NCBI GenBank assembly: GCA_019912965.1
Contig: JAIOHM010000200.1
Location: 48,160 to 112,159, forward strand
Reading direction: 5' to 3'
DNA: 64,000 bases
From: Anaerolineae bacterium
GTDB lineage: Bacteria > Chloroflexota > Anaerolineae > Aggregatilineales > Phototrophicaceae
Notes under the pieces: model-generated
What the model was told of the DNA's origin: nothing
Databases searched by the model: none
What the model saw: only the letters and a program-made list of their open reading frames with translations
Shown here: positions 43,023-51,029 of the stretch, one piece after another
Position numbering within the stretch: position 1 is the first letter of the stretch
Layout of the letters: each line of letters opens with the position of its first letter
Position numbers and translations under genes: made by a program

Positions 43023-43547
43023 CTATCGGGTGTCGCTGCCGTCGTTGAAAATTCCGGTTGGATGGCAGCCTCGATTCGCCGCTTTGGCTTGTCGCTCCAA
43101 ATTCAGCAGTTCGTTATAGTGGGCATCATTGGGCGGATACAGCACCGCCTCAGCATATCCCTGCTCAACCATCGCCGCGTTGACAAACAGATTGCCCACA
43201 TAGATATAACGCAGCAAACGCCCATATTGGTCGGTGTTCTCGTCATCAGCTACAAGGGTTACAGTTTTGCCGCTGACGAATAAACGGTTGGCTTCGGTTG
43301 CTTCACGATAGCAGGTTTCGTCGCGCTCCGGTGTGTTGACGCCCAAATAACGCACACGGACTTCCTGCCCGTTCAGGCTGACATCAATGGTGTCACCATC
43401 AATAATGCGGGTAACAGTTGCGGTTTCCCCACTGGGGGCGCTGCCTCCGTTGCCAATATCCGGCGCGGGTGCGTTCGGGTCAAATCCAAACGTGCAGGCG
43501 CTCACTAAACCGACTAATGCCACAACTAACCATCTCAATCGCCACAT
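43023..43547 (-). CDS. Thermonuclease (SNase-like) family lipoprotein
   Basis: A 174-residue secreted nuclease-like protein. The signal peptide MWRLRWLVVALVGLVSAC ends in a lipobox cysteine at residue 18, then a Pro/Gly-rich linker. The SNase domain follows: ATVTRIIDGDTIDVSLNGQE (metal Asp), RVRYLGVNTPE (catalytic Arg region), a DQYGRLLRYIYV segment with the second Arg, and NAAMVEQGYAE. The pattern of Asp, Arg, Glu and Arg of staphylococcal nuclease looks conserved. It would cut nucleic acid outside the cell or at the membrane face. No operon partners. Confidence 0.9.
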   Translation of the reverse strand: MWRLRWLVVALVGLVSACTFGFDPNAPAPDIGNGGSAPSGETATVTRIIDGDTIDVSLNGQEVRVRYLGVNTPERDETCYREATEANRLFVSGKTVTLVADDENTDQYGRLLRYIYVGNLFVNAAMVEQGYAEAVLYPPNDAHYNELLNLERQAKAANRGCHPTGIFNDGSDTR

Positions 43548-43660
43548 AATGCCATGTCCGAAATGAATATTCGATTACGCTGAAGTCACATGATACTATA
43601 GGTAGGCACTTTAAACGACAGCTACCTCGTGCTTTTTCACCACATCATCAGGAGTTGACC

Positions 43661-44626
43661 ATGCCCCTGTATCCCATGCTGATTAAACCCGCGCTGCACG
43701 TCAAAGTCTGGGGCGGACGGCGTTTGAATACGGTACTGAATATCCCCCTGCCCACTGACGAACCCTACGGCGAATCGTGGGAATTTCATGATACCGCCAC
43801 CGTCGCTAATGGTGAGTATGCCGGACGGACGTTGAGCGATTTACTAAAAGAATTCGGTCATGATCTGGTTGGTGCAGATAACGATCCGGCGGAAGGGTTT
43901 CCGCTGTTGGCAAAATTCCTGGATGCATCCGACTGGCTTTCGGTGCAGGTGCATCCGAATGATGAACAAGCGCGCGAACTGGAAGGCGATCCACGCGGTA
44001 AAACAGAAGCGTGGTATGTGCTGGCCTCCACCCCCGGCGCGAAATTGGTGAAAGCGATTCAACCGGGCACATCCCGCGAGGCGATGGCGCAGGCCATCCG
44101 CGATAACAAACTGGAAGATTTGCTGGTTTATGCCGAAGTTGTACCCGGTGATGTGCTGCTGAATAATGCGGGCGGCGTTCATGCCCTCGGCCCCGGCATC
44201 ATGATCTATGAAATTCAGCAGTCTTCGGATGTCACCTATCGACTGTACGATTGGGGGCGGATGGATCTGGATGGCAAGCCGCGCACACTCCACATCGACA
44301 AAGGTGTGAAAGTCTCAAATCTGGAGGTTGTACCAGAAATTACGCACACTGCCGGGAACAACATGCCGATTGTGGAGATCGTGCAGAGTCCATACTTTAT
44401 CACGCTGCTGCATCAATTAAGCGCCCGCAACGGTACTCACATCACACTGGATACTCATGGAAGCCGTTTTCATATTCTGACTTGTATCGAAGGCGCGGCG
44501 GTTGCTGCCGCAGGCGATTCGTCAGTCGAGTTGAAGATGGGGCAAACGGCGCTGATTCCAGCGGCATTAGGCGCTTATACCCTATCCGGCACGGCACGGA
44601 TTCTGCGGTCGTTTCAGGCAGGATGA
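43661..44626 (+). CDS. manA: Mannose-6-phosphate isomerase, class I
   Basis: A 321-residue zinc cupin-fold isomerase converting mannose 6-phosphate and fructose 6-phosphate. The start PMLIKPALHVKVWGGRRL, the zinc-binding VQVHPNDEQARE and KTEAWYVL segments, GGVHALGPGIMIYEIQQSSDVTYRLYDWGR (metal ligand and active-site Arg) are all present. Length fits the short bacterial form (Bacillus type). GGAG occurs 6 bases before the ATG. It is followed 6 bases later by a cupin gene and then a phosphorylase gene with overlap, forming a three-gene operon. It may supply mannose for the GT39 glycosyltransferases. Confidence 0.92.
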   Translation: MPLYPMLIKPALHVKVWGGRRLNTVLNIPLPTDEPYGESWEFHDTATVANGEYAGRTLSDLLKEFGHDLVGADNDPAEGFPLLAKFLDASDWLSVQVHPNDEQARELEGDPRGKTEAWYVLASTPGAKLVKAIQPGTSREAMAQAIRDNKLEDLLVYAEVVPGDVLLNNAGGVHALGPGIMIYEIQQSSDVTYRLYDWGRMDLDGKPRTLHIDKGVKVSNLEVVPEITHTAGNNMPIVEIVQSPYFITLLHQLSARNGTHITLDTHGSRFHILTCIEGAAVAAAGDSSVELKMGQTALIPAALGAYTLSGTARILRSFQAG

Positions 44627-44632
44627 GCTGAT

Positions 44633-45073
44633 ATGAGCAGCCATGTATTAGTCGTTCAAGCAAACGAAGGGCGCGATATCGGCGGCGTCATTTGCAAGGT
44701 GCGGAGTGAAGCGACAAATGGACAATATTCGATTCTGGAATTGAGTCTTGCACCGGGACAGGGCGCGCCACCCCATATTCACCACCGCGAGGATGAGATA
44801 TTCAACATTCTTGAAGGTGAATGTGTCATCACCGCCCAAGAAAAGAGTCAAGTTGCCAAAGCCGGGGCGGTGGTGGTGCTGCCGCGCGGCGTGGCTCATG
44901 CATTCCGCAATGCAAGTGATGCACCAACACGCATCATGATTACAGCCGTGCCGGGTGGATTGGAAACCTTTTTTGAAGAGGCCAACCGGGTAGCCGCCGA
45001 TGATCCTGAAGCGAACAGCAAACTGGCCGCAATCGCCCAACGCCACCAACTCGAATTTTTGAAAGATGCCTAA
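44633..45073 (+). CDS. Cupin-domain protein
   Basis: A small cupin of 146 residues. The two cupin motifs are clear: LAPGQGAPPHIHHREDEIFNILEGE (motif 1, two His and Glu) and VVLPRGVAHAFRNASD (motif 2, His), so a metal site is likely. The C-terminal 40 residues form a helix pair (FFEEANRVAADDP). Such single-domain cupins include quercetinase-like dioxygenases and binding proteins; the substrate here is unknown. It lies between manA and a phosphorylase gene, overlapping the latter by 8 bases. Confidence 0.88.
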   Translation: MSSHVLVVQANEGRDIGGVICKVRSEATNGQYSILELSLAPGQGAPPHIHHREDEIFNILEGECVITAQEKSQVAKAGAVVVLPRGVAHAFRNASDAPTRIMITAVPGGLETFFEEANRVAADDPEANSKLAAIAQRHQLEFLKDA

Positions 45074-45719
45074 CGTGCAAATCGCCATTCTCACGGATAC
45101 CGTTCAATCTGGTCAGGTGTATGAGACGACTTATGGAAAGTCCGCGCCTATTCGAGAATTCCATGCGGGGAATACATCACTGCTGGTTTGTTCGCAGGGT
45201 TTGGCTGATCCACGCGCGACCATTCAGGCGCTAAAAGATCAGGGCATGACTCATTTATGGCTATGCGAATCGGTTGGGGCGCTTTCGCCGCTGCTTGAAC
45301 CAGGCGATTGGCTTATTCCTGATGATTTCATCGACGGCACACGCGGGCAGCACTACACCTATTTCAGCGAAAAAGCTGGCGGCTTCGTTCAGCAAGTGCC
45401 ACCTTTTGACCCTGCCAGCCGCGAAGCCCTGTTCAACGGTGCAAAAAGTATATCACCCCGTCCATTCCAGCGCGGGGTGTATGTGTGCGTCAGCAACACG
45501 CGGTTGGAAACCTCAGCGGAAGCGGCATTCTGGGGACGGGCTGGTGGACATGTGGTTGGGCGGTTTCTCAGCCCATGTTTAACATTGGCGCGCGAGTTAG
45601 AAATACAGGTAGCCGTCCTGACGCTGATCGTGCGGTCAGGCGGCCAAGCGGGCAAAAGTCCTGAGTTTGAGCGATATGCCCAAGTAGTAGAGATGGCATC
45701 AGCACACCTGTTGGGTTAG
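45066..45719 (+). CDS. Nucleoside phosphorylase (MTAP/PNP-like)
   Basis: A 217-residue protein of the purine nucleoside phosphorylase type 2 / MTA phosphorylase group. The core motif ESVGALSPLLEPGDWLIPDDFIDGT (written in part: VGALSP, LIPDDFID) is typical of MTAP, where it binds base and phosphate. The protein is shorter than the usual 260-280 residues, and the C-terminal purine loop is reduced (RSGGQAGK), so activity or substrate may differ. Its start overlaps the cupin gene. A role in recycling methylthioadenosine or purines is likely; a degenerate function cannot be excluded. Confidence 0.78.
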   Translation: MPNVQIAILTDTVQSGQVYETTYGKSAPIREFHAGNTSLLVCSQGLADPRATIQALKDQGMTHLWLCESVGALSPLLEPGDWLIPDDFIDGTRGQHYTYFSEKAGGFVQQVPPFDPASREALFNGAKSISPRPFQRGVYVCVSNTRLETSAEAAFWGRAGGHVVGRFLSPCLTLARELEIQVAVLTLIVRSGGQAGKSPEFERYAQVVEMASAHLLG

Positions 45720-45788
45720 ATTCATAATATCACCTGGGGTTTTTAAACCTCGTTTTGAGATTGGCTCCATTCACAAGCGAGAATCACC

Positions 45789-46223
45789 GTGACCAAAACC
45801 ATCCTGATTGTAGACGATGATGTCGGCTGGCAGACACTTCTGGGCATTATGCTCAAGCGCGAAGGCTTCGAAACGCTAAAAGCTAAAAGTGCACAGGTTG
45901 CCCTCGAAGTGCTGGACAACACTACACCCGACCTGATGATTACCGACTACACAATGCCCGGTATGAACGGCATTGATCTGTGTGCTGCCATCCGCAAAAG
46001 TCGCGGACTGACCTTTCCTATTATCCTGCTCTCCGGGCGGTATGATGACGATTATGCGGCACGAGCGAAAGAAGCTGGCGTGAACGAAATCCTGCAAGTA
46101 CCGATTGCAGCTAAAGATTTAGTACCGCGCATCCATGCCCTGATTGACACGGCATCAACTACATCCGGTGAAGAGGAAACAACCGATGGAGAATCCAACC
46201 CGCCCGACGATACTGGTAGTTGA
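45789..46223 (+). CDS. Single-domain response regulator with altered receiver site
   Basis: A 144-residue receiver. The acid pocket (LIVDDDVGW), phosphoacceptor Asp (LMITDYTMPGMNG) and Ser (ILLSGR) are present. The invariant Lys of the last strand, normally in a KP pair, is Val here (ILQVPIAAKDL), so phosphorylation or signalling may be abnormal. A disordered acidic tail (GEEETTDGESNPPDD) ends the protein and its codons overlap the next gene by 38 bases. The start is GTG. It has no output domain, so it probably acts by protein contact, perhaps with the next product. Confidence 0.88.
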   Translation: MTKTILIVDDDVGWQTLLGIMLKREGFETLKAKSAQVALEVLDNTTPDLMITDYTMPGMNGIDLCAAIRKSRGLTFPIILLSGRYDDDYAARAKEAGVNEILQVPIAAKDLVPRIHALIDTASTTSGEEETTDGESNPPDDTGS

Positions 46224-47487
46224 TGATGAAATCGGCGCACTCACCCTGATCGGCATTATGCTCGAACGCGGCGGCTATCAGGTGGTCAAGGCGAAGGACG
46301 CCGATATGGCGCTGAAAATCCTTGACAAGATTACGCCGTGCCTGATCAGTACCGATATTATGATGCCCGGTATGGACGGCTTCGAGTTATGCAAGATTAT
46401 TCGCCAGCGTCCAGCTACGCAGAACACCCCGATTCTGATCTTATCGGCACGCAGTGACGCAGATAGTGTCAAGCACGGTTTTGAAGTTGGGGCGAATAAT
46501 TACCTGCCAGCCCCAATTTTGCATCATGATTTGGTCAAGGTTATCGGCTCAATGCTGGCCGAGCACGGCATCGTTCAGGATGTTCCCTTATCTGAGCAGG
46601 AAATGCTTTATATAGGGCTGAGCCAGTGGAATTTCCGCCCATTGAAGGTTATTCTGCCTGCACTGGCTGATAAACCGGAAACTGAATGGGCGGCGATTAT
46701 GTTCGACAGGATACAAAATGGCGATCCTAAAGAGAGCGGTCGAGCTGTGATTGCTGCCGCGCGTTGGAGGGAATCTCCTTTTAAGGCGCGGCCCGGTCAG
46801 GAGCAGGGCTGGAAAGATATTTGCAGCCGATTTTCAGGGGATATGGCTAGTGCAGAACAAGCTGCATACCGTTTTGCACCTCTGACAATGGTGCTTATGC
46901 GTCCGGCTGAACAAATCACAGATGGACTCGTGGCTTTGGCAGAACATGCCGACGCTGATTATCGCTGCTTCGTTTTAAGAGCACTACTGGCTGACCATGT
47001 TCCAGCCGTCATCGAACTGGCCGTCAAGGCTTTGAAAGATAAAGCGACACAGGTGCAGATCACGGCTGTCGACGTACTTGCCGCGATGGGATCAGTGGAA
47101 CATACACCCCTGCTGGTCGAGAGCTTGCAAAGTGAGGCTTCTGGTCTTCAAAAGGCAGCGGCTCATGCGCTGGCGTCAATTGGCGGTGATACTGCGTTGG
47201 ATGCTCTGACAGAGGCGTTGCTTGGGGAAAGAAAATACACTCCCCAAATCGTAGCCGAAGTTTTAACCCAAATCCCTAAGCCTGCTTTAACTGGTGCGCT
47301 GCTACGGGCAGTCGATCAGCACCACGATAATCATTATCTATTGGCGCAAATTGCCCGCGCACTGGGCAAATTACAGGGTGAACCCGTTCGGGCTGCCCTA
47401 CAACGACTGGCCAACCACCCCGAAAATTATGTTAAATACGCTGCACAATCCGCGCTGAAATCATTTGGAGAACAAAATGGAAATTAA
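46186..47487 (+). CDS. Receiver domain fused to HEAT-like repeats
   Basis: About 433 residues. Residues 1-125 are a receiver: TILVVDDEIGA, STDIMMPGMDGFELC (phospho-Asp) and ILSARSD. The conserved Lys is again missing: NNYLPAPILHHDL has Ala. A middle part of about 110 residues follows (SQWNFRPLKVILPALADKPE). From about residue 250 there are HEAT/PBS-lyase-like helical repeats (AVKALKDKATQVQITAVDVLAAMG, LVESLQSEASGLQKAAAHALASIGG, RAALQRLANHPENYVKYAAQSAL), a scaffold for protein binding. GAGGAA precedes the ATG at 46186. The gene overlaps both neighbours, so all three are co-translated. Confidence 0.85.
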   Translation: MENPTRPTILVVDDEIGALTLIGIMLERGGYQVVKAKDADMALKILDKITPCLISTDIMMPGMDGFELCKIIRQRPATQNTPILILSARSDADSVKHGFEVGANNYLPAPILHHDLVKVIGSMLAEHGIVQDVPLSEQEMLYIGLSQWNFRPLKVILPALADKPETEWAAIMFDRIQNGDPKESGRAVIAAARWRESPFKARPGQEQGWKDICSRFSGDMASAEQAAYRFAPLTMVLMRPAEQITDGLVALAEHADADYRCFVLRALLADHVPAVIELAVKALKDKATQVQITAVDVLAAMGSVEHTPLLVESLQSEASGLQKAAAHALASIGGDTALDALTEALLGERKYTPQIVAEVLTQIPKPALTGALLRAVDQHHDNHYLLAQIARALGKLQGEPVRAALQRLANHPENYVKYAAQSALKSFGEQNGN

Positions 47488-48973
47488 AGCCGTCCCCGGA
47501 CGCATTGAAACCTATACTACTGACGCGATTATCATCAATCTGTTTGAGGGCGTGGAACTAGGCGGCGCGGCGGGCGCGGTGGATGCTGTGCTGAACGGCG
47601 CAGTGCGTGAACTCATCCAAAATGGAGATTTCACGGGCAAAAATGGACAAATCGCCGTCCTGTATCCCCGCACCCTGATGGTCGCCAAACGGGTGATTCT
47701 GGTCGGGTTAGGGCAGCAAGACAAATTCAATGTGGATACGGTAAGGCGGGCATCCGCTTCTGCCATTCTGAAGGCACGCGACCTCAAGGCAAACCATGTT
47801 GCCAGCGTGATTCAAGGGGCAGGTGCGGGTGGTTTGAGCATTGAAATCGCTGCTCAAGCTGTGACCGAAGGCAGTCTGCTGGCGCTCTACAATTATCGCG
47901 GGCAGAAATCTGACGAAAAGCCAGAAGATTTCCCCAAAACGCTTGACCTGCTGATTCTGGATGAACAGGATACACGGGCCGCTGATGGCATCAAAGCAGG
48001 GATGGCCATTGCAGCCGGTGTTCGTGTCGCCCGCGATCTGGTGAATCTGCCGCCGAATTTCTGTAACCCGGCTTACATGGCAAGTGTCGCTTCTGAAATG
48101 GCGCTGACGGTCGGGCTGAAATTTATGGCGCTGGATAAAGCTCAAATGGAAACGCTCAAAATGGGAGCGCTGCTGGGTGTGGCGCAGGGCAGCGATACCC
48201 CGCCGCGTTTCATCATTCTGGAGCACAATGCCGACCGCACGGATTTGCCGACCGTTGTGCTGGTAGGCAAGGGTGTAACCTTCGATACGGGCGGGTATGA
48301 CATCAAAACGGCAGACGGCATGGGCACGATGAAGGGCGATATGGCTGGAGGCGCAGCCGTGATTGGGGCGATGGGCGCGATTGCCGGTTTAAATATTCCC
48401 CTGCATGTTGTCGGCCTTGTGCCTGCGGCGGATAACATGATTTCCGGTCATGCTTATCGTCCGCAGGAAGTGCTGACCGCCAGCAACGGAGTCACTATCG
48501 AAATCACTAACACGGATGCAGAAGGCCGTCTGCTGTTGGCCGATGCGCTGGTTTACGCCAGCCGTTACCAGCCCAAAGCGGTGGTGGATATTGCGACACT
48601 GACGGGCGCATGTGTAACCGCATTGGGTGCGGGTGTGGCGGCGGGCTTGTTCAGCACAGATGACCAACTGCGGGATAAGCTGATGAGCGCTGGAACGGAA
48701 ACTGCCGAGAAATTATGGCCGCTGCCCTTGTTCCCGGAATATGAAAAATCCATCGAATCGAACACGGCGGATATTAAAAACAGCGGCGGGGCAAGAAGCG
48801 GAGTCGGTTCAGCCGCGATTTTCCTCAAGCACTTCGTCAGTTATCCAGCGTGGGCGCATATCGACATGGCCGGGATGATGTTTGATGCGGTCGATAATCC
48901 GTATGTGCCAAAGGGTGCAACGGGTTACGGTGTGCGCCTGCTAACCGAGTTCGTGAAACGGTGGGCAGAGTAG
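47477..48973 (+). CDS. pepA: Leucyl aminopeptidase (M17)
   Basis: A 498-residue cytosolic zinc exopeptidase. The N-terminal macro-like domain (residues 1-165) has TTDAIIINLFEGVELGG and VAKRVILVGLGQ. The catalytic domain has VGKGVTFDTGGYDIK (metal Lys and Asp), MKGDMAGGAAV and the family signature NTDAEGRLLLADAL. The Arg and Lys of the bicarbonate site are in place. TTGGAG lies 7 bases before the ATG at 47477, which is inside the end of the receiver-HEAT gene. The enzyme is a hexamer that releases N-terminal Leu and other residues. Its coupling to receiver genes is unusual. Confidence 0.93.
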   Translation: MEIKAVPGRIETYTTDAIIINLFEGVELGGAAGAVDAVLNGAVRELIQNGDFTGKNGQIAVLYPRTLMVAKRVILVGLGQQDKFNVDTVRRASASAILKARDLKANHVASVIQGAGAGGLSIEIAAQAVTEGSLLALYNYRGQKSDEKPEDFPKTLDLLILDEQDTRAADGIKAGMAIAAGVRVARDLVNLPPNFCNPAYMASVASEMALTVGLKFMALDKAQMETLKMGALLGVAQGSDTPPRFIILEHNADRTDLPTVVLVGKGVTFDTGGYDIKTADGMGTMKGDMAGGAAVIGAMGAIAGLNIPLHVVGLVPAADNMISGHAYRPQEVLTASNGVTIEITNTDAEGRLLLADALVYASRYQPKAVVDIATLTGACVTALGAGVAAGLFSTDDQLRDKLMSAGTETAEKLWPLPLFPEYEKSIESNTADIKNSGGARSGVGSAAIFLKHFVSYPAWAHIDMAGMMFDAVDNPYVPKGATGYGVRLLTEFVKRWAE

Positions 48974-48977
48974 CAAC

Positions 48978-50120
48978 TTAAAACCCCATCGAACGCCCGA
49001 TGATCTCTTTCATGATTTCAGTTGTGCCACCATAGATGGTTTGCACACGGGTATCCAGATAGGCTTTGGCGATGGGGTATTCCAGCATATAGCCGTAACC
49101 GCCGAACAACTGAAGGCATTCGTCAATCACACGCTTCTGGAGTTCAGTCGTCCACCATTTCGCCATCGCGGCTTCTTCTATGGTGAGATGGCCTGCGTTG
49201 TGTTCCATGACACAGCGATCAACAAATACACGCCCGATTTCAATTTCAGTTTTCATCTCGGCCAGTTTAAAGCGGGAGTTCTGAAAGGTGCCAATCGGGC
49301 GACCAAAGGCTTCGCGTTCTTTGCAATACTGGATTGTCCAATTCAGCGCCGTTTCAGCCGCTGCGATCGCGCCGACCGCAATGCTCAGGCGTTCCTGTGG
49401 AAGCATTTGCATCAGGTAAATGAAGCCCTGCCCTTCTTCACCAATCAAGTTTTCCGCCGGGACACACACATTCTCGAAAAACAGTTCGGCGGTATCCTGT
49501 GCTTTGAGGCCAATTTTTTCGAGATTGCGCCCGCGCTTGTAGCCTTCCATTTCGCGTTCCACAACCAGCAGGCTGATACCACTGTGCCGTTGTTCGGGAT
49601 TGGTCTTGGCGACGACGATCACCAAATCATTGTTAATGCCATTGGTGATGAAGGTTTTTGAGCCGTTGACAACATAGTATCCGTCCTGGCGAATGGCAGT
49701 GGTACGAACACTGGCGAGGTCGCTGCCGGTATTGGGTTCAGTCATGGCGATGGCGGTGATGCATTCACCGGAGACGATTTTGGGCAACCAGCGAGTCTTT
49801 TGCTCCTCAGTAGCAAAGTGCAGCAAGTATGGAATGGTGATGTCGTTATGCAGCGGAAAGCCGACACCAGATGCCCCAGCACGCACCAATTCTTCCACCA
49901 CGATCATGTTGTAACGGTAGTCTTTGATTCCGCCACCGCCGAAGTTTTCCGGTACATCTGTCCCCAAGAAGCCGTTCGCCCCGGCTTTCAGCCATACATC
50001 ACGAGGGACTATCCCATCTTTCTCCCACTGTTCATGATGCGGGGCAATTTCCTTGTCGACAAAACGGCGAAAAGCATCGCGGAACATGTCGTGGTCTTTT
50101 TCAAAAATCGCTCGTTTCAT
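48978..50120 (-). CDS. Acyl-CoA dehydrogenase
   Basis: A 380-residue FAD enzyme of fatty-acid or branched-chain acyl-CoA beta-oxidation. N-terminal helices (FRRFVDKEIAPHHEQWEKDG), the middle beta domain with TAIAMTEPNTGSDLASVRTTA (flavin-binding signature 1) and NGSKTFITNG, and the C-terminal helices with QLFGGYGYMLEYPIAKAYLDTRVQTIYGGTTEIMKEIIGR (signature 2; the YGGTTE Glu is near the usual base) are complete. GGAGATAAAAG places the ribosome site well. The exact chain specificity is not predictable by eye. It is convergent with leucyl aminopeptidase (4 bases between stops) and downstream of the MBL gene. Confidence 0.92.
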   Translation of the reverse strand: MKRAIFEKDHDMFRDAFRRFVDKEIAPHHEQWEKDGIVPRDVWLKAGANGFLGTDVPENFGGGGIKDYRYNMIVVEELVRAGASGVGFPLHNDITIPYLLHFATEEQKTRWLPKIVSGECITAIAMTEPNTGSDLASVRTTAIRQDGYYVVNGSKTFITNGINNDLVIVVAKTNPEQRHSGISLLVVEREMEGYKRGRNLEKIGLKAQDTAELFFENVCVPAENLIGEEGQGFIYLMQMLPQERLSIAVGAIAAAETALNWTIQYCKEREAFGRPIGTFQNSRFKLAEMKTEIEIGRVFVDRCVMEHNAGHLTIEEAAMAKWWTTELQKRVIDECLQLFGGYGYMLEYPIAKAYLDTRVQTIYGGTTEIMKEIIGRSMGF

Positions 50121-50162
50121 CTTTTATCTCCATAAAAACAAGCTGTCATATTTTGCCTGATT

Positions 50163-50885
50163 TCAAGCGCCATTTTCGGCCAAACGTGTGAATCCCTCGC
50201 GGTCGATGGGGTCGCCGTGGGCATCGACGTAGGTATCAATGCCATCGTCCAGCAGGGAACGAATCATGGAAAAATCGAGTGTATCTTCAGTGTTTCTCAA
50301 ATGCATGGGCGGCGGGTAATAGCAGTCGCCCAGAAACAGGGTGCGCGATTCGGGCAGGCGAACGATCACTGAGTCGGGAGCGTGCTGACCACCAACATGC
50401 TCAATTTCAATAGTTGTCCCATCCAGATATAAACGCAAGGTCTGAGCGAGGACAATTTCCGGCAGCACGATACGAAAATTACGCCAATCTTCAACCGCAC
50501 GGGCGATGGCACGGAACTGCGATTCACGGTGGGGAGCGCGGATAATCTCCTCCTGAATATGGGCGTGACTCCAGGGTTTGGCAGCGGTTTCGGTAAGCTG
50601 TTTGCGACAGAGTTCATGCCCAATCGCTGACGCGCCAAAGACCATTGCACCAAATACGTGATCCCAATGACTGTGGGTATAGATCACATAACTAACAGCA
50701 GGGGCTTGAATGTCGTCCAGCGCGATCATAATGCGTCGAGCATGGCGCGGACTGTTGCCAGCGTCAACGAGGACGGTATGCTTTCCCGCTACGATGATAC
50801 CTACATTGGGTTGAACACGATTCGGGTCTTCGTCGCGCGGAAAAATCCAGACGTTGGATGCAACCTGACGCAGCGTTTCTATCAT
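50163..50885 (-). CDS. MBL-fold metallo-hydrolase
   Basis: A 240-residue metallo-beta-lactamase-fold protein. The metal motif THSHWDH (HxHxDH) lies near residue 70, GQHAPDSVIV supplies a later His, and FLGDCYYPPP the Asp ligand. The second-site His before the end is not obvious. Such proteins hydrolyse thioesters, lactones or other esters. GGAGG stands 8 bases before the ATG. It precedes the acyl-CoA dehydrogenase gene by 42 bases on the same strand, so a thioesterase-like role in acyl metabolism is possible, but it is only a context guess. Confidence 0.87.
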   Translation of the reverse strand: MIETLRQVASNVWIFPRDEDPNRVQPNVGIIVAGKHTVLVDAGNSPRHARRIMIALDDIQAPAVSYVIYTHSHWDHVFGAMVFGASAIGHELCRKQLTETAAKPWSHAHIQEEIIRAPHRESQFRAIARAVEDWRNFRIVLPEIVLAQTLRLYLDGTTIEIEHVGGQHAPDSVIVRLPESRTLFLGDCYYPPPMHLRNTEDTLDFSMIRSLLDDGIDTYVDAHGDPIDREGFTRLAENGA

Positions 50886-50950
50886 AAGTTAAACCTCCAC
50901 AAACCGGAGGGATAATAGCGTGAGAAGTCTAAACTGAAAAGTAGATCATG

Positions 50951-51003
50951 AATCAAAACCCCTCTCCTCGTATCCACAATAGATACGCACTGGAGAGGGG
51001 TAG
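50951..51003 (-). terminator. Terminator after the repeat-rich secreted protein gene
   Basis: The arms ACCCCTCTCC and GGAGAGGGGT (10 bp) enclose a smaller GTATC / GATAC stem. On the minus strand the hairpin starts 28 bases after the stop at 51030 and is followed by TTTTGATTC. Confidence 0.65.
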
Positions 51004-51029
51004 GCATCTTATCCGGTTAGTGAACCGAT

